A stretch of DNA of 64,000 nucleotides. Origin: Bacillaceae bacterium IKA-2. GTDB taxonomy: Bacteria > Bacillota > Bacilli > Bacillales > Anaerobacillaceae. The notes below the pieces were generated by a model. The model was not told where the DNA came from. It worked only from the letters and a program-made list of their open reading frames with translations, and ran no database searches. Made by a program: the position numbers and the translations under genes. Of the stretch, positions 32,730-41,417 are shown piece by piece. The number at the start of each line of letters is the position of its first letter. Within the stretch, counting starts at the first letter, position 1. The stretch covers positions 1,674,001-1,738,000 of the forward strand of contig CP134492.1 of the NCBI GenBank assembly GCA_031761875.1, written 5' to 3'.

Positions 32730-33101
32730 ATGCCTTATGAAGCTTTTTACCATCCACATGCCTACTCTTGGGTACTTCTAGTAATTCTTTTTGTCGTTAG
32801 TTTTATGCTGTATCGCAAACAAGCAGCAAAACCAGCAAAAATAACTCATATGATCTTAAGGCTATTTTATGTGATCATGCTGTCTACTGGTATTGCCCTG
32901 CTCATCTTAAATGAGTTTCCAATCATTACTTTTGTCAAAGCAATTTTTGCGATTTTTTTAATTTATTTAATGGAGCAAATTTTAGCTAGGACGAAAAAGC
33001 ATGGTAACGATTACGATGAAAATACATCAAGACAATGGTTCTTCCTAGGCACAACATTAATTGTCATAGTATTAATTGGTTATGAAGTTATCTCTTTTTA
33101 G
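32730..33101 (+). CDS. yisL: YisL family membrane protein (DUF1516)
   Basis: 123 residues from ATG 32730, six bases after AAGGAGG. Four hydrophobic segments and the YisL pattern are present: an N-terminal HPHAYSWVLLVILFVVSFML and HMILRLFYVIMLSTGIALLI, ending QWFFLGTTLIVIVLIGYEVI. The family is widespread in Bacillus and its function is unknown. REP fragments lie on both sides. Confidence 0.85.
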   Translation: MPYEAFYHPHAYSWVLLVILFVVSFMLYRKQAAKPAKITHMILRLFYVIMLSTGIALLILNEFPIITFVKAIFAIFLIYLMEQILARTKKHGNDYDENTSRQWFFLGTTLIVIVLIGYEVISF

Positions 33102-33118
33102 ATACTAGGGTAGATACT

Positions 33119-33240
33119 AGGGGACGGTTCTCCTGTTTCAGCATGTTCTTATGTGACTTTAAGGAAACTCAATAGAGAAATAGTTCTATTGGGCTATCCT
33201 TTCTACAAATTATCAGCATGAAGGCGCAATGCAAGGCTAT
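33119..33240 (+). repeat. RAYT-element left-end fragment
   Basis: GGGGACGGTTCTCCTGTTTC followed by the hairpin CTCAATAGA...TCTATTGGG matches the left end of the Y1 element at 24598 rather than the 280-bp REP type. A second bare left end follows at 33250-33275. Confidence 0.75.
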
Positions 33241-33249
33241 CAGGATACT

Positions 33250-33275
33250 AGGGACGGTTCTCCTGTTTCATTATG
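33250..33275 (+). repeat. Isolated REP left end
   Basis: GGGACGGTTCTCCTGTTTCA without any interior, directly after the previous fragment and 85 bases before the aldo/keto reductase start. Confidence 0.65.
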
Positions 33276-33292
33276 TTTTTATTACACAAATA

Positions 33293-33306
33293 CGAAAGCG
33301 CTTTCG
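33293..33306. promoter_or_regulatory. cre-like palindrome before the aldo/keto reductase
   Basis: CGAAAGCGCTTTCG is a perfect 14-bp palindrome with the LacI/GalR-family GCGC core, 55 bases upstream of the start codon. It deviates from the CcpA consensus in its outer bases, so another LacI-family repressor is also possible. Confidence 0.55.
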
Positions 33307-33360
33307 GTAAATTTAGACAAAGGTTAATGAAAAGGTATTCACAACGAGGAGGAAGAATAA

Positions 33361-33912
33361 ATGAAACAGCGTCCATTTGGAAGTACTGGTCATTTCGTAT
33401 CTGAAATTGGATTAGGTACGTGGCAACTTGGCAATGAAAAAGATTGGGGTGCAATGACTGAAATTGAAGCGATAAAGATTGTTGATAAAGCTTTGGATTT
33501 AGGATGTAATTTCTTCGATACAGCTCCAAATTATGGATTAGGAAAAAGTGAGGAAATCATCGGTAAGGCATTAAGAGGGAAGAGAGATAAGGTGATTATA
33601 AGTAGTAAATTTGGTCATCACGATAATGGCGTGATTAACTTTGATCCAAATGAGATAGAAAAATCAATTGATAAAAGTTTAAAACGACTTCAAACTGACT
33701 ATCTTGATTCCGTTCTTTTGCATAATCCACCATTTGAAATCTTGAATGGCGATAGCCCTCATTTTGAGGTGCTTGAGAAACTGAAATGTGAAGGTAAAAT
33801 CGGAGCTTATGGCGCCTCTGTTGATTCAAGTAAAGAGATGTGTGAGTTAATCGAGACAACAAACAGTCAAGTAATTGAAGTCATGTTTAATATTTTTCAT
33901 CAAGAGACAGCT
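33361..33912 (+). pseudogene. Aldo/keto reductase, N-terminal part, split by IS21
   Basis: The 184 codons before the insertion encode the start of an aldo/keto reductase: FGSTGHFVSEIGLGTWQLG, then CNFFDTAPNYGLGKSEEIIG with the catalytic Asp and Tyr, and KVIISSKFGHH with Lys. The start ATG has GGAGGA ten bases upstream. At 33912 an IS21-type element enters; the frame runs on into the element and stops at 34017. Removing the element and one CAGCT copy joins this part in frame to 36510-36893, giving a 311-residue protein of normal length. Confidence 0.92.
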
Positions 33913-33948
33913 TGTGACCGTCAAGTAGAAATGAACACTTTTCGCCAA

Positions 33949-34716
33949 TTAACTTTGAACACTTTCTCCACCAAAAATGGAAGATCGGTGCTTCATTCGA
34001 TAACTGTCATTATCTAAGTGAATAACTTCAGCTCGGTGAATGATCCTATCTAAAATGGCTGCTGTAATACTTGAATCGCCCATCAACTCGCCCCAATCAC
34101 TTGGGGCCTTATTTGATGTGAGTATAATAGAAGCATTATTATATAAATAGTTTATTAAATGGAAAAATAGGTTGGCTTCACGTTGATCCATTGCCATAAA
34201 CATAAGATCATCAATAATCACTAAATTTGAATTTCTAATTCTGCTCATTCTAGTCTGTGACTTTCGAGTGATTTCTTCTGTTTTTAACGTATGGATTAAA
34301 TCACCCATAGAAATAAACGAAACTTTATATCCGCGGTTGATTGCCTCAATCCCTAATCCTATTGCTAATAAAGTTTTCCCTGCACCTGGCGGTCCCAATA
34401 AAATAATGTTGTACAGCTGCTCTACCCATGTTAGCTCTTTTAATTGATTAAACTGTTTTTTACTTAATGATCTCTGTTCATCAAGATTAAAGTCGATCAT
34501 CGTTTTATGATACGGAAATGTAGCCCATTTTAAGCGTTTTTCTGTTTGTTTTTCTTCCCGGCGCTTTTGTTCAAATGTTAATATCGTTAGTAGAAATGAT
34601 GTATAGGAAACTTCGTTTGATTCTGCTTCTTTAATTAGTCTTGTTATACTAGTAGATGTTTCCGATAATCGGAGTGTCTTTAATAACTCCTGCACTTGTG
34701 CAAACTGACTCATCAA
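33949..34716 (-). CDS. istB: IS21 helper ATPase IstB
   Basis: 255 residues. AAA+ motifs: Walker A LGPPGAGKTLLAIGLG, Walker B LVIIDDLMFM, and sensor IILTSNKAPSDWGE. The N-terminus (LLKTLRLSETSTSITRLIKE) is typical of IstB. It assembles on target DNA and directs the IstA transposase. Its ATG overlaps the istA stop by four bases, the usual IS21 arrangement. Full length, so likely functional. Confidence 0.95.
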   Translation of the reverse strand: MMSQFAQVQELLKTLRLSETSTSITRLIKEAESNEVSYTSFLLTILTFEQKRREEKQTEKRLKWATFPYHKTMIDFNLDEQRSLSKKQFNQLKELTWVEQLYNIILLGPPGAGKTLLAIGLGIEAINRGYKVSFISMGDLIHTLKTEEITRKSQTRMSRIRNSNLVIIDDLMFMAMDQREANLFFHLINYLYNNASIILTSNKAPSDWGELMGDSSITAAILDRIIHRAEVIHLDNDSYRMKHRSSIFGGESVQS

Positions 34717-36311
34717 ACATCACCTGCCAATACTGACAAATAATCATTTATATCTCTGGTTGCTGGTTTCGTATTCACTAACGATTGGTTGTTTTCATGA
34801 AGTATTTTAGTTGTTTCATCGTTATCAGTTGGAGGTGTAACAATCATTTGTCGTTGTCGGTCAAGGTACTGAACCATATCGATAAAATCTGTTGCACAAA
34901 ATAGTTTCCGGTTAACACATTCTTTTAAAGCTTCATTAATAATTGACTGCTCATGACATTTTATTTCTTTTGATATCAGCTGGAGTTGATCCCTAATGTA
35001 TCGCGGAAACGCTGATTTAATCGTTTCTAGAAAAGAGAGTGCCATATCTGTATTTTCGAATTTTTCTGCTACTGACTGTATATAAGCTGTAACCCCTTTT
35101 GTTCGATCACGCGTATGTTGTCGATCTTGAATTAATTCTCCTTTTGCAACAGACAGTTTATGTTTCGCAAATATTTCCCCTGTGTCAACTTCAACGATCA
35201 TTAAATAGGCATCGTCGACTTCAGATATTGCTACTTCTGGATACTTTTCAAATGTTCCGAGAGGAACTGAGTAGCGATTAGATTTATACCAAATCGTATT
35301 GTCCTTTCGAACCGTCCTTGTTATAATAGATTGGAGTTTAGTTTGACTACCTGCAGGTAAACTGCCAGTAGCCGTTGAGACTGGTCGTAAGTGTTGCTTT
35401 TCAAGGAGAAACACTTCGCACGGTCTTTTTTTTGTTGTGTTATGAATCTTATAATTACCCGTACGCTTCAGCCACGCTAACCCATCTTCATTCCATTTAT
35501 CAATATTTTGAAATATCCGATGTTTGGAAAAGTTCACTTTCACAAAACCTACCATATTTTCAATTTTTCCCTTTGTCTCTGGATCTGCTTTACGACAAAC
35601 CCAAATCGTTAACTTCCGATCTTCTTTGTACGCTTGAAACTCTTTTGTTAGAATTAAATCACCTCCATTTTCGCTAACGACAAGAAGCGCATCTTGATCA
35701 TAAACGAGTTCCCTAGGAATTCCAGCAAAATATTGAAAGGCATTTTCATGGGTACGTATAACATCTTTGGTGGTGAAAGGCCGATCCACCCATTCTTTGT
35801 ATTTGTATCTAGAGTGGGATAGAACAAAAGCTATGAAATAAAGTCTGACCGTTTTTCCCACGATTGTCTTTTGAACTGTTTGTCCAAAATCTACTTGAAT
35901 TTGTTCGCCCATCGGTAACTCTGCCACGGCTTCATAATCACGCATAGTTGTTTCTTTAGAAATATCATATGATAGTCGTAACTCTCTTACATAGGCTCTT
36001 ACTGTACTTTCAGAAACATCTTTTACCTGTTTCTTTTCTTGTAGCCAATCATAAACCTGGGCAGCTGTCATATCAGGATGTGAATACAACCACGAAAGGA
36101 TCAATTCTTTGAATGGGTCTAGCTTTTTTCTTCTACTTTCAAGTTGAACCACCCATTCACTCATGTCACTTGGCGTACTTTTTAAATAGCGATAAACCGT
36201 TGTTCTTGAAACCCCTAACTTTCCAGCTACTTTCGATTTACTGAATCCTTGCTTTAGTAATTGCTGAATTTCCATATACATTTGCCACTTATCCACCTTT
36301 TTCCTCCACAC
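34713..36311 (-). CDS. istA: IS21 transposase IstA
   Basis: 532 residues. An N-terminal helix-turn-helix (LLKQGFSKSKVAGKLGVSRT), then an rve/DDE integrase core with Asp in GEQIQVDFGQT, Asp in RELVYDQDAL and Glu in ADPETKGKIENMVGFVK, and a C-terminal beta-barrel region (SNRYSVPLGTFEKYPEVAIS). It catalyses strand transfer with IstB. The frame is intact throughout. Confidence 0.95.
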   Translation of the reverse strand: MWRKKVDKWQMYMEIQQLLKQGFSKSKVAGKLGVSRTTVYRYLKSTPSDMSEWVVQLESRRKKLDPFKELILSWLYSHPDMTAAQVYDWLQEKKQVKDVSESTVRAYVRELRLSYDISKETTMRDYEAVAELPMGEQIQVDFGQTVQKTIVGKTVRLYFIAFVLSHSRYKYKEWVDRPFTTKDVIRTHENAFQYFAGIPRELVYDQDALLVVSENGGDLILTKEFQAYKEDRKLTIWVCRKADPETKGKIENMVGFVKVNFSKHRIFQNIDKWNEDGLAWLKRTGNYKIHNTTKKRPCEVFLLEKQHLRPVSTATGSLPAGSQTKLQSIITRTVRKDNTIWYKSNRYSVPLGTFEKYPEVAISEVDDAYLMIVEVDTGEIFAKHKLSVAKGELIQDRQHTRDRTKGVTAYIQSVAEKFENTDMALSFLETIKSAFPRYIRDQLQLISKEIKCHEQSIINEALKECVNRKLFCATDFIDMVQYLDRQRQMIVTPPTDNDETTKILHENNQSLVNTKPATRDINDYLSVLAGDV

Positions 36312-36509
36312 TGTTGAAAATCTAAGAAACTACTTATCATCATACAGTGTCTTGGTCTTATTTTAAATTTATAGAGAAAAGGAAATTGTTTCTATAGGTG
36401 ATGGCCCTACGGTCCATCACCTATAGAAGTGCTACCCTTCCTCCTGGAAAATAAGTGTTCATTCTTATCTGGCGGAAACTGTCCAATTTAGTTTATCACT
36501 CACACAGCT

Positions 36510-36893
36510 ATTGCTTTCCAAGCTGCTCATGAAAAAAATGTAGCAATTATTATCAAAGTTCCATTAGATTCTGGCTGGTTATCAGGTAAATATAATGCAG
36601 AGAGTACCTTTACAGATATTAGGAGACGATGGGGTGCGGACATCATTAATAGAAGAACAATGATGTTAGAAAAAATCAAGAGCATAGTAGACCCAAATCA
36701 AAGTCTTGCAATAAGTGCCTTACAATTTATCTTAGCCCATCCACAAGTATCAACGATCATTCCTGGTGCTAAAAATATTCGACAACTAGAAAAAAATGTA
36801 TCAGCAAGTCAGGGCACCATGGATGAAAAGACAGTAGAGGACCTACAATTAATTTGGCAAAAACATCTCAAAGATAACAACCTTCCATGGTGA
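36510..36893 (+). pseudogene. Aldo/keto reductase, C-terminal part, split by IS21
   Basis: From 36510 the frame reads IAFQAAHEKNVAIIIKVPLD and ends QKHLKDNNLPW at the TGA 36891-36893, including the cofactor-binding AHPQVSTIIPGAKNIRQLEK typical of aldo/keto reductases. It continues the protein cut at 33912 without loss of a codon. It has no start of its own, although an internal ATG at 36660 opens a shorter frame. Confidence 0.92.
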
Positions 36894-36911
36894 GTAGTTA
36901 CTGATAACTAT

Positions 36912-37557
36912 GTTATTAGGTGACTTTGAGAAAACCCTATGAAGTGAAATAATTTCTGCTGGGCTATCCTTTCTCTAACTTATCAGCAAGAAGTTGCAAT
37001 GAAAGGCTATCACTCGAAAATTGCCGAAATATAACAAAGTTTTCGAGAATTTGTTTAAGATATTTTTGTTGAATAATTTTTTTGAAGGTTTTTCCCTTTC
37101 TTTAAATTGTGGCGGACACACAAAAAGGTTGTCAGTCGTCTTTAGATACAATGTGTTCACTTAGATCTAAACAATCTATATTGTGATGCTTGTCAACTGA
37201 TTTTCTATATGGGGCTTTTTGTGGTCTAACCAAATTATATATTTACTACTTTTTTGTTTCATTTTTCTATTAAAGAATTTAACGAAAGAAAAATTAATGA
37301 TGCATGTTTAAAGGGCCAGTAAATAAAACGAGTAGATTAACAGATGAGGAAGCAAGGGTAAAAAATAAAAGATATTCTCGGTATTATTGAAATTTCACAA
37401 GTAAAAAGCTTACCAAAGTCAGAAAAAAATTAGGTGTTACGACGAGTAAAGGGAATAACAGGAGTATCACGCCAAGGAAGAAGAATTTTAGGGATTTCAA
37501 TTAGCCTTATACACAGGTCCTAGGATTGTTGAAACAGGAGAACCGTCCCCATATTTC
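36912..37557 (+). mobile_element. Deletion derivative of the RAYT element
   Basis: It matches the left 300 bp of the element at 24598 (hairpin region and the TTTAGATACAATG-TGTTCAC stretch), then jumps at about 37270 to the last 240 bp of the transposase gene (KEFNERK, TSRLTDEEARV). It ends with the right end GAAACAGGAGAACCGTCCCC. About 950 bp, including the HUH and Tyr motifs, is missing. The left terminal repeat is eroded. Confidence 0.85.
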
Positions 37558-37576
37558 TGTTCACATCACAAAATTG

Positions 37577-37604
37577 ATATTATATCGTTTAAACGATATA
37601 ATAT
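37577..37604. promoter_or_regulatory. 28-bp perfect palindrome, toxin-antitoxin operator
   Basis: A perfect inverted repeat centred on CGTTTAAACG extends 14 bases on each side, 25 bases before the antitoxin ATG and overlapping AT-rich promoter-like sequence. Antitoxins of this type bind such sites to repress their own operon. Confidence 0.8.
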
Positions 37605-37628
37605 AGATATATTATAGGGGGTGTTTTT

Positions 37629-37886
37629 ATGCCATCAATTCGTCCGAGTTCAGATCTTAGAAACAAATACAGTGAAATATCAGAGTTTTGCCATAAATAT
37701 AGTGAGCCTGTGTACATTACGAAAAATGGTCAAGGTGACTTAGCTGTAATGAGTATTGAAACGTATGAAAAGCTTGTAGGAAAATTTGAGCTGTATAAGT
37801 TGATTGATGAAGGCGTGGATGCCATGAAAGTGAATAAGGTGCGTCCATTTAAAGAAGCCTTGGCAGACATTCAAAAGGATTTGTAA
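37629..37886 (+). CDS. Phd/YefM family antitoxin
   Basis: 85 residues with AGGGGG eight bases upstream. The N-terminal PSIRPSSDLRNKYSEISEFC and VYITKNGQGDLAVMSIETYE form the Phd/YefM DNA-binding fold; the C-terminal 30 residues would wrap the toxin. It neutralises the RelE-type toxin encoded two bases downstream and, with it, represses the operon through the palindrome at 37577-37604. A truncated paralogue lies at 612-851. Confidence 0.93.
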   Translation: MPSIRPSSDLRNKYSEISEFCHKYSEPVYITKNGQGDLAVMSIETYEKLVGKFELYKLIDEGVDAMKVNKVRPFKEALADIQKDL

Positions 37887-37888
37887 GT

Positions 37889-38203
37889 ATGGATACCTAT
37901 GACATTGTCATAACAAAGCCTGCTGAACATGATTTATTTGAAATTGGCCGGTATATTTTCACAGAGTTGCTAGAACCTGAAACAGCCAAAAGGGTTATTT
38001 CTAGAATTGCAGCTGAAATTAACACGCTAGAAAACATGCCGCTTAGAAATACACTAGTTAATGATCTTCGGCTAGCTCATATGGGAATTAGATATTTGTT
38101 AGTCGATAATTATATTGTGTTTTATAATGTATCTAAGACAAGGAAAACAGTTACAATAATCAGAATGCTTTATAGCAGAAGAAATTGGCAGAATTTATTA
38201 TAA
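37889..38203 (+). CDS. RelE/ParE superfamily toxin
   Basis: 104 residues. DIVITKPAEHDLFEIGRYIF, then ENMPLRNTLVNDLRLAHMGI with RYLLVDNYIVFYNVSKTRKT and the final VTIIRMLYSRRNWQNLL fit the RelE/ParE fold. Arg residues in RYLLVDN and RMLYSRRNW fall where RelE-type RNases have theirs, but ParE-like gyrase inhibition cannot be excluded. It follows the antitoxin stop by two bases. Confidence 0.92.
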   Translation: MDTYDIVITKPAEHDLFEIGRYIFTELLEPETAKRVISRIAAEINTLENMPLRNTLVNDLRLAHMGIRYLLVDNYIVFYNVSKTRKTVTIIRMLYSRRNWQNLL

Positions 38204-38242
38204 AAAATGGGGGTGATTTATCTAACTCCGAGTTTAAAAGAC

Positions 38243-38307
38243 AAAAAGGAGAACATGTCCACTGGTGGCGGACATGTTCTCCTTTTTGTGGTTCAAGGGC
38301 GCATCAC
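38243..38307. repeat. Hairpin repeat of a fourth family, copy A
   Basis: AAAAAGGAGAACATGTCC and its inverse flank a TGGTGGC loop, followed by GTGGTTCAAGGGCGCATCAC. The same 65 bases recur at 46446-46511. The stem followed by T5 could terminate transcription from either side. The following stretch to 38640 holds no intact gene; CACTGTGACGCCCTGAAG at 38345-38362 belongs to the third repeat family. Confidence 0.85.
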
Positions 38308-38786
38308 GTGATTTTATGATTGGTCAACTCAAGACGAATCATCACTGTGACGCCCTGAAGATCGCTAAGAAGTTTATCCTATAAAGCAAATAGACTCTAA
38401 TACCTTGAAACTTCGAAATTGGGCTGTTAACTTATTAACTATTTATTCATCACTCATCCAACTGAAGTAACCATGTCCTATGAATCAGAAAGAGTTACAT
38501 TTTAGTTGATGGGGATCACGTAAATGAGGATGCGGTATTGTAAATAAGATAAACTTGATAGATCCCGTAACAGTGAGTGCGGCCTAAGTGTCAAAAATTT
38601 TCACCAAAGTTTTATTAGAAGGCGTTTCACTATGCGTTGCGATTCTCAAAGTATTACGACCCGCCAGAAAAAAGTAGACCACAAGGAGCATATTATATGC
38701 ATCTACAGGGTATGATAAATTCTAGCATGCAGATGAATAGTTGTTTGCAAAGCTTATACAACTATATTATAAAGGGAGGTTTTACG

Positions 38787-39398
38787 ATGAGTAAAACAAA
38801 ATTATTTATTGTATCGTTAGTTATGTTGGTGTTAATGCCTATGAGTGGGGTATTAGCGGATAACCATGAAGGAGTCGACATCGTTGATACAGCAATTGCT
38901 GCTGATGATTTCGAAACTTTAGTGGCTGCAGTTAAAGCTGCTGATTTAGTAGACGCACTAAAAGGTGACGGTCCGTTTACAGTATTTGCACCTACCGATG
39001 AGGCATTTGCTGACTTGTTAAGTGAGTTAGGAGTTACTGCTGAAGAGTTACTACAAAATGATGATTTAGCTGACATTCTTTTATATCATGTTGTTGAAGG
39101 AAAAGTAATGTCTACGGATCTAGAAGATGGAATGGAAGCTACTACACTAAATGGACAAAAAGTAACAATCTCATTAGACCCAGTGCAAGTGAATAATGCT
39201 AATGTAGTTACTGCAGATATCGAGGCTTCTAATGGAGTCATTCACATAATAGATGCAGTATTGCTGCCTACAGGAGAAGAAGCACCAGCAATTCCACAAA
39301 CTGGTGATAGCTCAATACTTATGTATGTTCTTTTAGCTGTAACCGCTGGTTCGGCCTTAGTTTTCTTTGTAAGAAAGCAAAAAGTATCTAACATATAA
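38787..39398 (+). CDS. Fasciclin (FAS1) domain surface protein with IPQTG sorting signal
   Basis: 203 residues from ATG 38787, after AAAGGGAGG. A signal peptide (about 1-24) is followed by a single FAS1 domain with its H1 box [17 protein letters not shown] and H2 box [12 protein letters not shown]. The C-terminus is a cell-wall sorting signal: IPQTG, a hydrophobic helix and the tail VRKQKVSNI. It should be anchored to peptidoglycan by sortase, and a class B sortase gene follows within 80 bases. FAS1 domains mediate adhesion. The longer frame upstream has no ribosome site. Confidence 0.92.
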   Translation: MSKTKLFIVSLVMLVLMPMSGVLADNHEGVDIVDTAIAADDFETLVAAVKAADLVDALKGDGPFTVFAPTDEAFADLLSELGVTAEELLQNDDLADILLYHVVEGKVMSTDLEDGMEATTLNGQKVTISLDPVQVNNANVVTADIEASNGVIHIIDAVLLPTGEEAPAIPQTGDSSILMYVLLAVTAGSALVFFVRKQKVSNI

Positions 39399-39403
39399 TA
39401 GTA

Positions 39404-39440
39404 GAAAGGGGGAGCATTTTATGATCTCCCTTTTCTTTTA
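39404..39440 (+). terminator. Terminator between FAS1 and sortase genes
   Basis: GAAAGGGGGAG pairs with CTCCCTTTTC around an 11-base loop, followed by TTTTA. Partial read-through would give less sortase than surface protein. Confidence 0.75.
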
Positions 39441-39475
39441 TCATCAAGTCTATAAGGATAGATAGGTGTTTTTCT

Positions 39476-40225
39476 ATGATGCGTAACCGCCTGTTAATAT
39501 TGATTTTCTCAATTGTGATACTCTTCTCTTTTCTAAAAATTGGTGAATCCATTTATGAGAGTTACCAAAACAAACAGATGTATACTTCGCTTCAAAATAC
39601 TTTTATAATGGCTCCTACACCTGAAATAATAAAGGAAACGACAGATTCAAATGATCGTGATGTAAAGCGTATTGGAGAAAAATTTCTACCATTAGTAGAA
39701 ATCAACGATGAGACGGTAGGATGGGTTACACTTTCTAACTCCTCCATTGATTATCCAATCGTGCAAACAAGTGATAACGAGTTTTATTTGGACTATAGTT
39801 TTGAACGAAATAAATCTAAATCAGGATCGATATTCATGGATTATCGAAATAATCAGGACTTGTTCAACCGTCATACGATACTATATGGACATCATATGAG
39901 GAATCAGTCTATGTTTAGTGATTTATTAAAATATCAAGATGAAAATCACTTTATAGAAAATCGGTATATTACGCTTCAGACTTTATATGAAGACACAAAA
40001 TGGGAAATCTTCTCTGCCTATGTAACGGGTACAGACTTTTATTATATTATTACTGATTTTGGGACAGATGATGAGTATGTTAAATTTCTTCAGAAGATCC
40101 AATCTAAATCTACTTATGAAAGTGAAATGACAATAACGGAGGAAGATCGTATCTTAACTCTATCAACATGTGCTTATGATTTTGATGACGCACGATTTGT
40201 TGTTCATGCGCGAAGAATTCAATAA
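39476..40225 (+). CDS. srtB: Class B sortase
   Basis: 249 residues. An N-terminal membrane anchor (about 5-25), then sortase B motifs: VGWVTLSNSSIDYPIVQTSD, FNRHTILYGHHMRNQSMFSD with the catalytic His, and TLSTCAYDFDDARFVVHARR with catalytic Cys and Arg. Class B enzymes classically process NPQTN-type signals in haem uptake; here the adjacent substrate carries IPQTG. The two ATGs at 39476 and 39479 cannot be told apart. Confidence 0.92.
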   Translation: MMRNRLLILIFSIVILFSFLKIGESIYESYQNKQMYTSLQNTFIMAPTPEIIKETTDSNDRDVKRIGEKFLPLVEINDETVGWVTLSNSSIDYPIVQTSDNEFYLDYSFERNKSKSGSIFMDYRNNQDLFNRHTILYGHHMRNQSMFSDLLKYQDENHFIENRYITLQTLYEDTKWEIFSAYVTGTDFYYIITDFGTDDEYVKFLQKIQSKSTYESEMTITEEDRILTLSTCAYDFDDARFVVHARRIQ

Positions 40226-40332
40226 TCTTATCAAAAAAAATTCCGTCTCAATCCTCAACAATGTGGAACTTTTATCGAATTAGGCAAGCAAGTTGCTATT
40301 ATTTGTAAAAAATTTAAATACGTTTTGACTTA

Positions 40333-41013
40333 CTATAAAGGTTGCCTGCTACATGGAGTTTTGTATGGTGTTGTTTTTAAAATAAATCTTAAGGCTATTA
40401 TGCAAAAGTAAAACCATGAGATTGATATCGTTACTGCTGCTATAATATCAGATGGGAAATGAGCTCCAACAATGATCCGACTAAAAGAAACCATGAGTAT
40501 CATCAAAGAAAAAACCGTAGTCAAACTGAATTTTGTTACTCTATTTTTGGCGAAATAATATGTTAAATAGATTAGAAAAGAAAAGAAAATTACGCTTCTC
40601 ATAGTATGCCCACTTGGAAAACTATAAGAAGATATCTCAAGAGAATATCCAAACACTTCAATCAAGCTCATTTCTCCAGGTCTTTGTCTTTGAAATAATA
40701 TTTTGAGTAAGAAATTTAAAGCAATTCCCCCGAATGTCAGCGTAAGTAAAAAAATAATAGAAGACCACATTTTCCTAAATGAAAGAAATATAGCAACGAC
40801 AATTGAAGATAAAATAATCATTTCTCCAGAACCGAATTTGGTGATACTCTCCATTGCTGTAACAATAAAAGGAGAGGAGCCATCGCTCAAAAAATTAATA
40901 AGTTTATGGTCTAATACTGTCAATTTATTTCGTAAGGAAAGAAGAGAGATAAGAATAAAGAGGATGAAACAACTAATTACTATATACACATTTCTATTGT
41001 TAGTCAAAAACAT
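40333..41013 (-). CDS. PAP2 family lipid phosphatase
   Basis: 226 residues with about six membrane helices. The phosphatase signature is complete: KILFQRQRP, SYSFPSGHT and SRIIVGAHFPSDII. Such enzymes dephosphorylate undecaprenyl pyrophosphate, phosphatidate or phosphatidylglycerol phosphate at the outer face of the membrane. It is transcribed away from the mgtE leader and stands alone. Confidence 0.93.
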   Translation of the reverse strand: MFLTNNRNVYIVISCFILFILISLLSLRNKLTVLDHKLINFLSDGSSPFIVTAMESITKFGSGEMIILSSIVVAIFLSFRKMWSSIIFLLTLTFGGIALNFLLKILFQRQRPGEMSLIEVFGYSLEISSYSFPSGHTMRSVIFFSFLIYLTYYFAKNRVTKFSLTTVFSLMILMVSFSRIIVGAHFPSDIIAAVTISISWFYFCIIALRFILKTTPYKTPCSRQPL

Positions 41014-41164
41014 AGGTACACAACCCTTTTTTTAGATGTAATTGGCAATTATAACATCGCTTACTTTTCTTTTAAAGAAGTATATTGTTTGATATATGGT
41101 TGAGCTCCAGTGGGAAAAAACGCGATTGACAAAAAGTAATGATTGCGATAATGTCATACTAATA

Positions 41165-41325
41165 ATTAAATACCTCGTTAGGTGAGGCTCCTGTGCTGGA
41201 GATATGCTGCTGCCCAAAAATGTCCAAAGACGCCAATGGGTCAACAGGAACCATCGAATTAAGGTGGTTTTTAACGCAGCTGGAAAATGTTCCTATGCCG
41301 CACAGTGCTAAAACTCTACGAATGG
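41165..41325 (+). ncRNA. M-box (ykoK) magnesium riboswitch
   Basis: Conserved M-box blocks are readable: CTCGTTAGGTGAGGCTCCTG, GCTGCCCAAAAATGTCCAAA, GACGCCAATGGGTCAACAGG, AACGCAGCTGGAAAATGTTC and CAGTGCTAAAACTCTACGAA. Followed by an intrinsic terminator at 41390-41417 and mgtE. Bound Mg2+ is expected to favour the terminator and switch off the transporter. Confidence 0.92.
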
Positions 41326-41389
41326 AGGGAAATGAATGATCTTTTGTTTTACCTATTTGGTAATACATAATATTTTTGTTGTGCTTAAG

Positions 41390-41417
41390 ACACCTTCATT
41401 CGTGATGGTGTTTTTTT
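41390..41417 (+). terminator. Riboswitch-controlled terminator
   Basis: ACACCTTCA and TGATGGTGT form the stem, followed by seven T residues, 65 bases after the M-box and 170 bases before mgtE. Confidence 0.85.

Larger units (their letters stand above)
33913..36504 (-). mobile_element. IS21-family insertion sequence (2,592 bp)
   Basis: The ends are TGTGACCG and CACTCACA, that is TGTGA...TCACA, with further subterminal repeats (AATGAACAC on the left; its inverse GTGTTCATT near the right end). The target duplication is CAGCT at 33908-33912 and 36505-36509. It carries istA and istB on the minus strand. Intact ends, both genes open and an exact duplication indicate a recent insertion. Confidence 0.93.
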
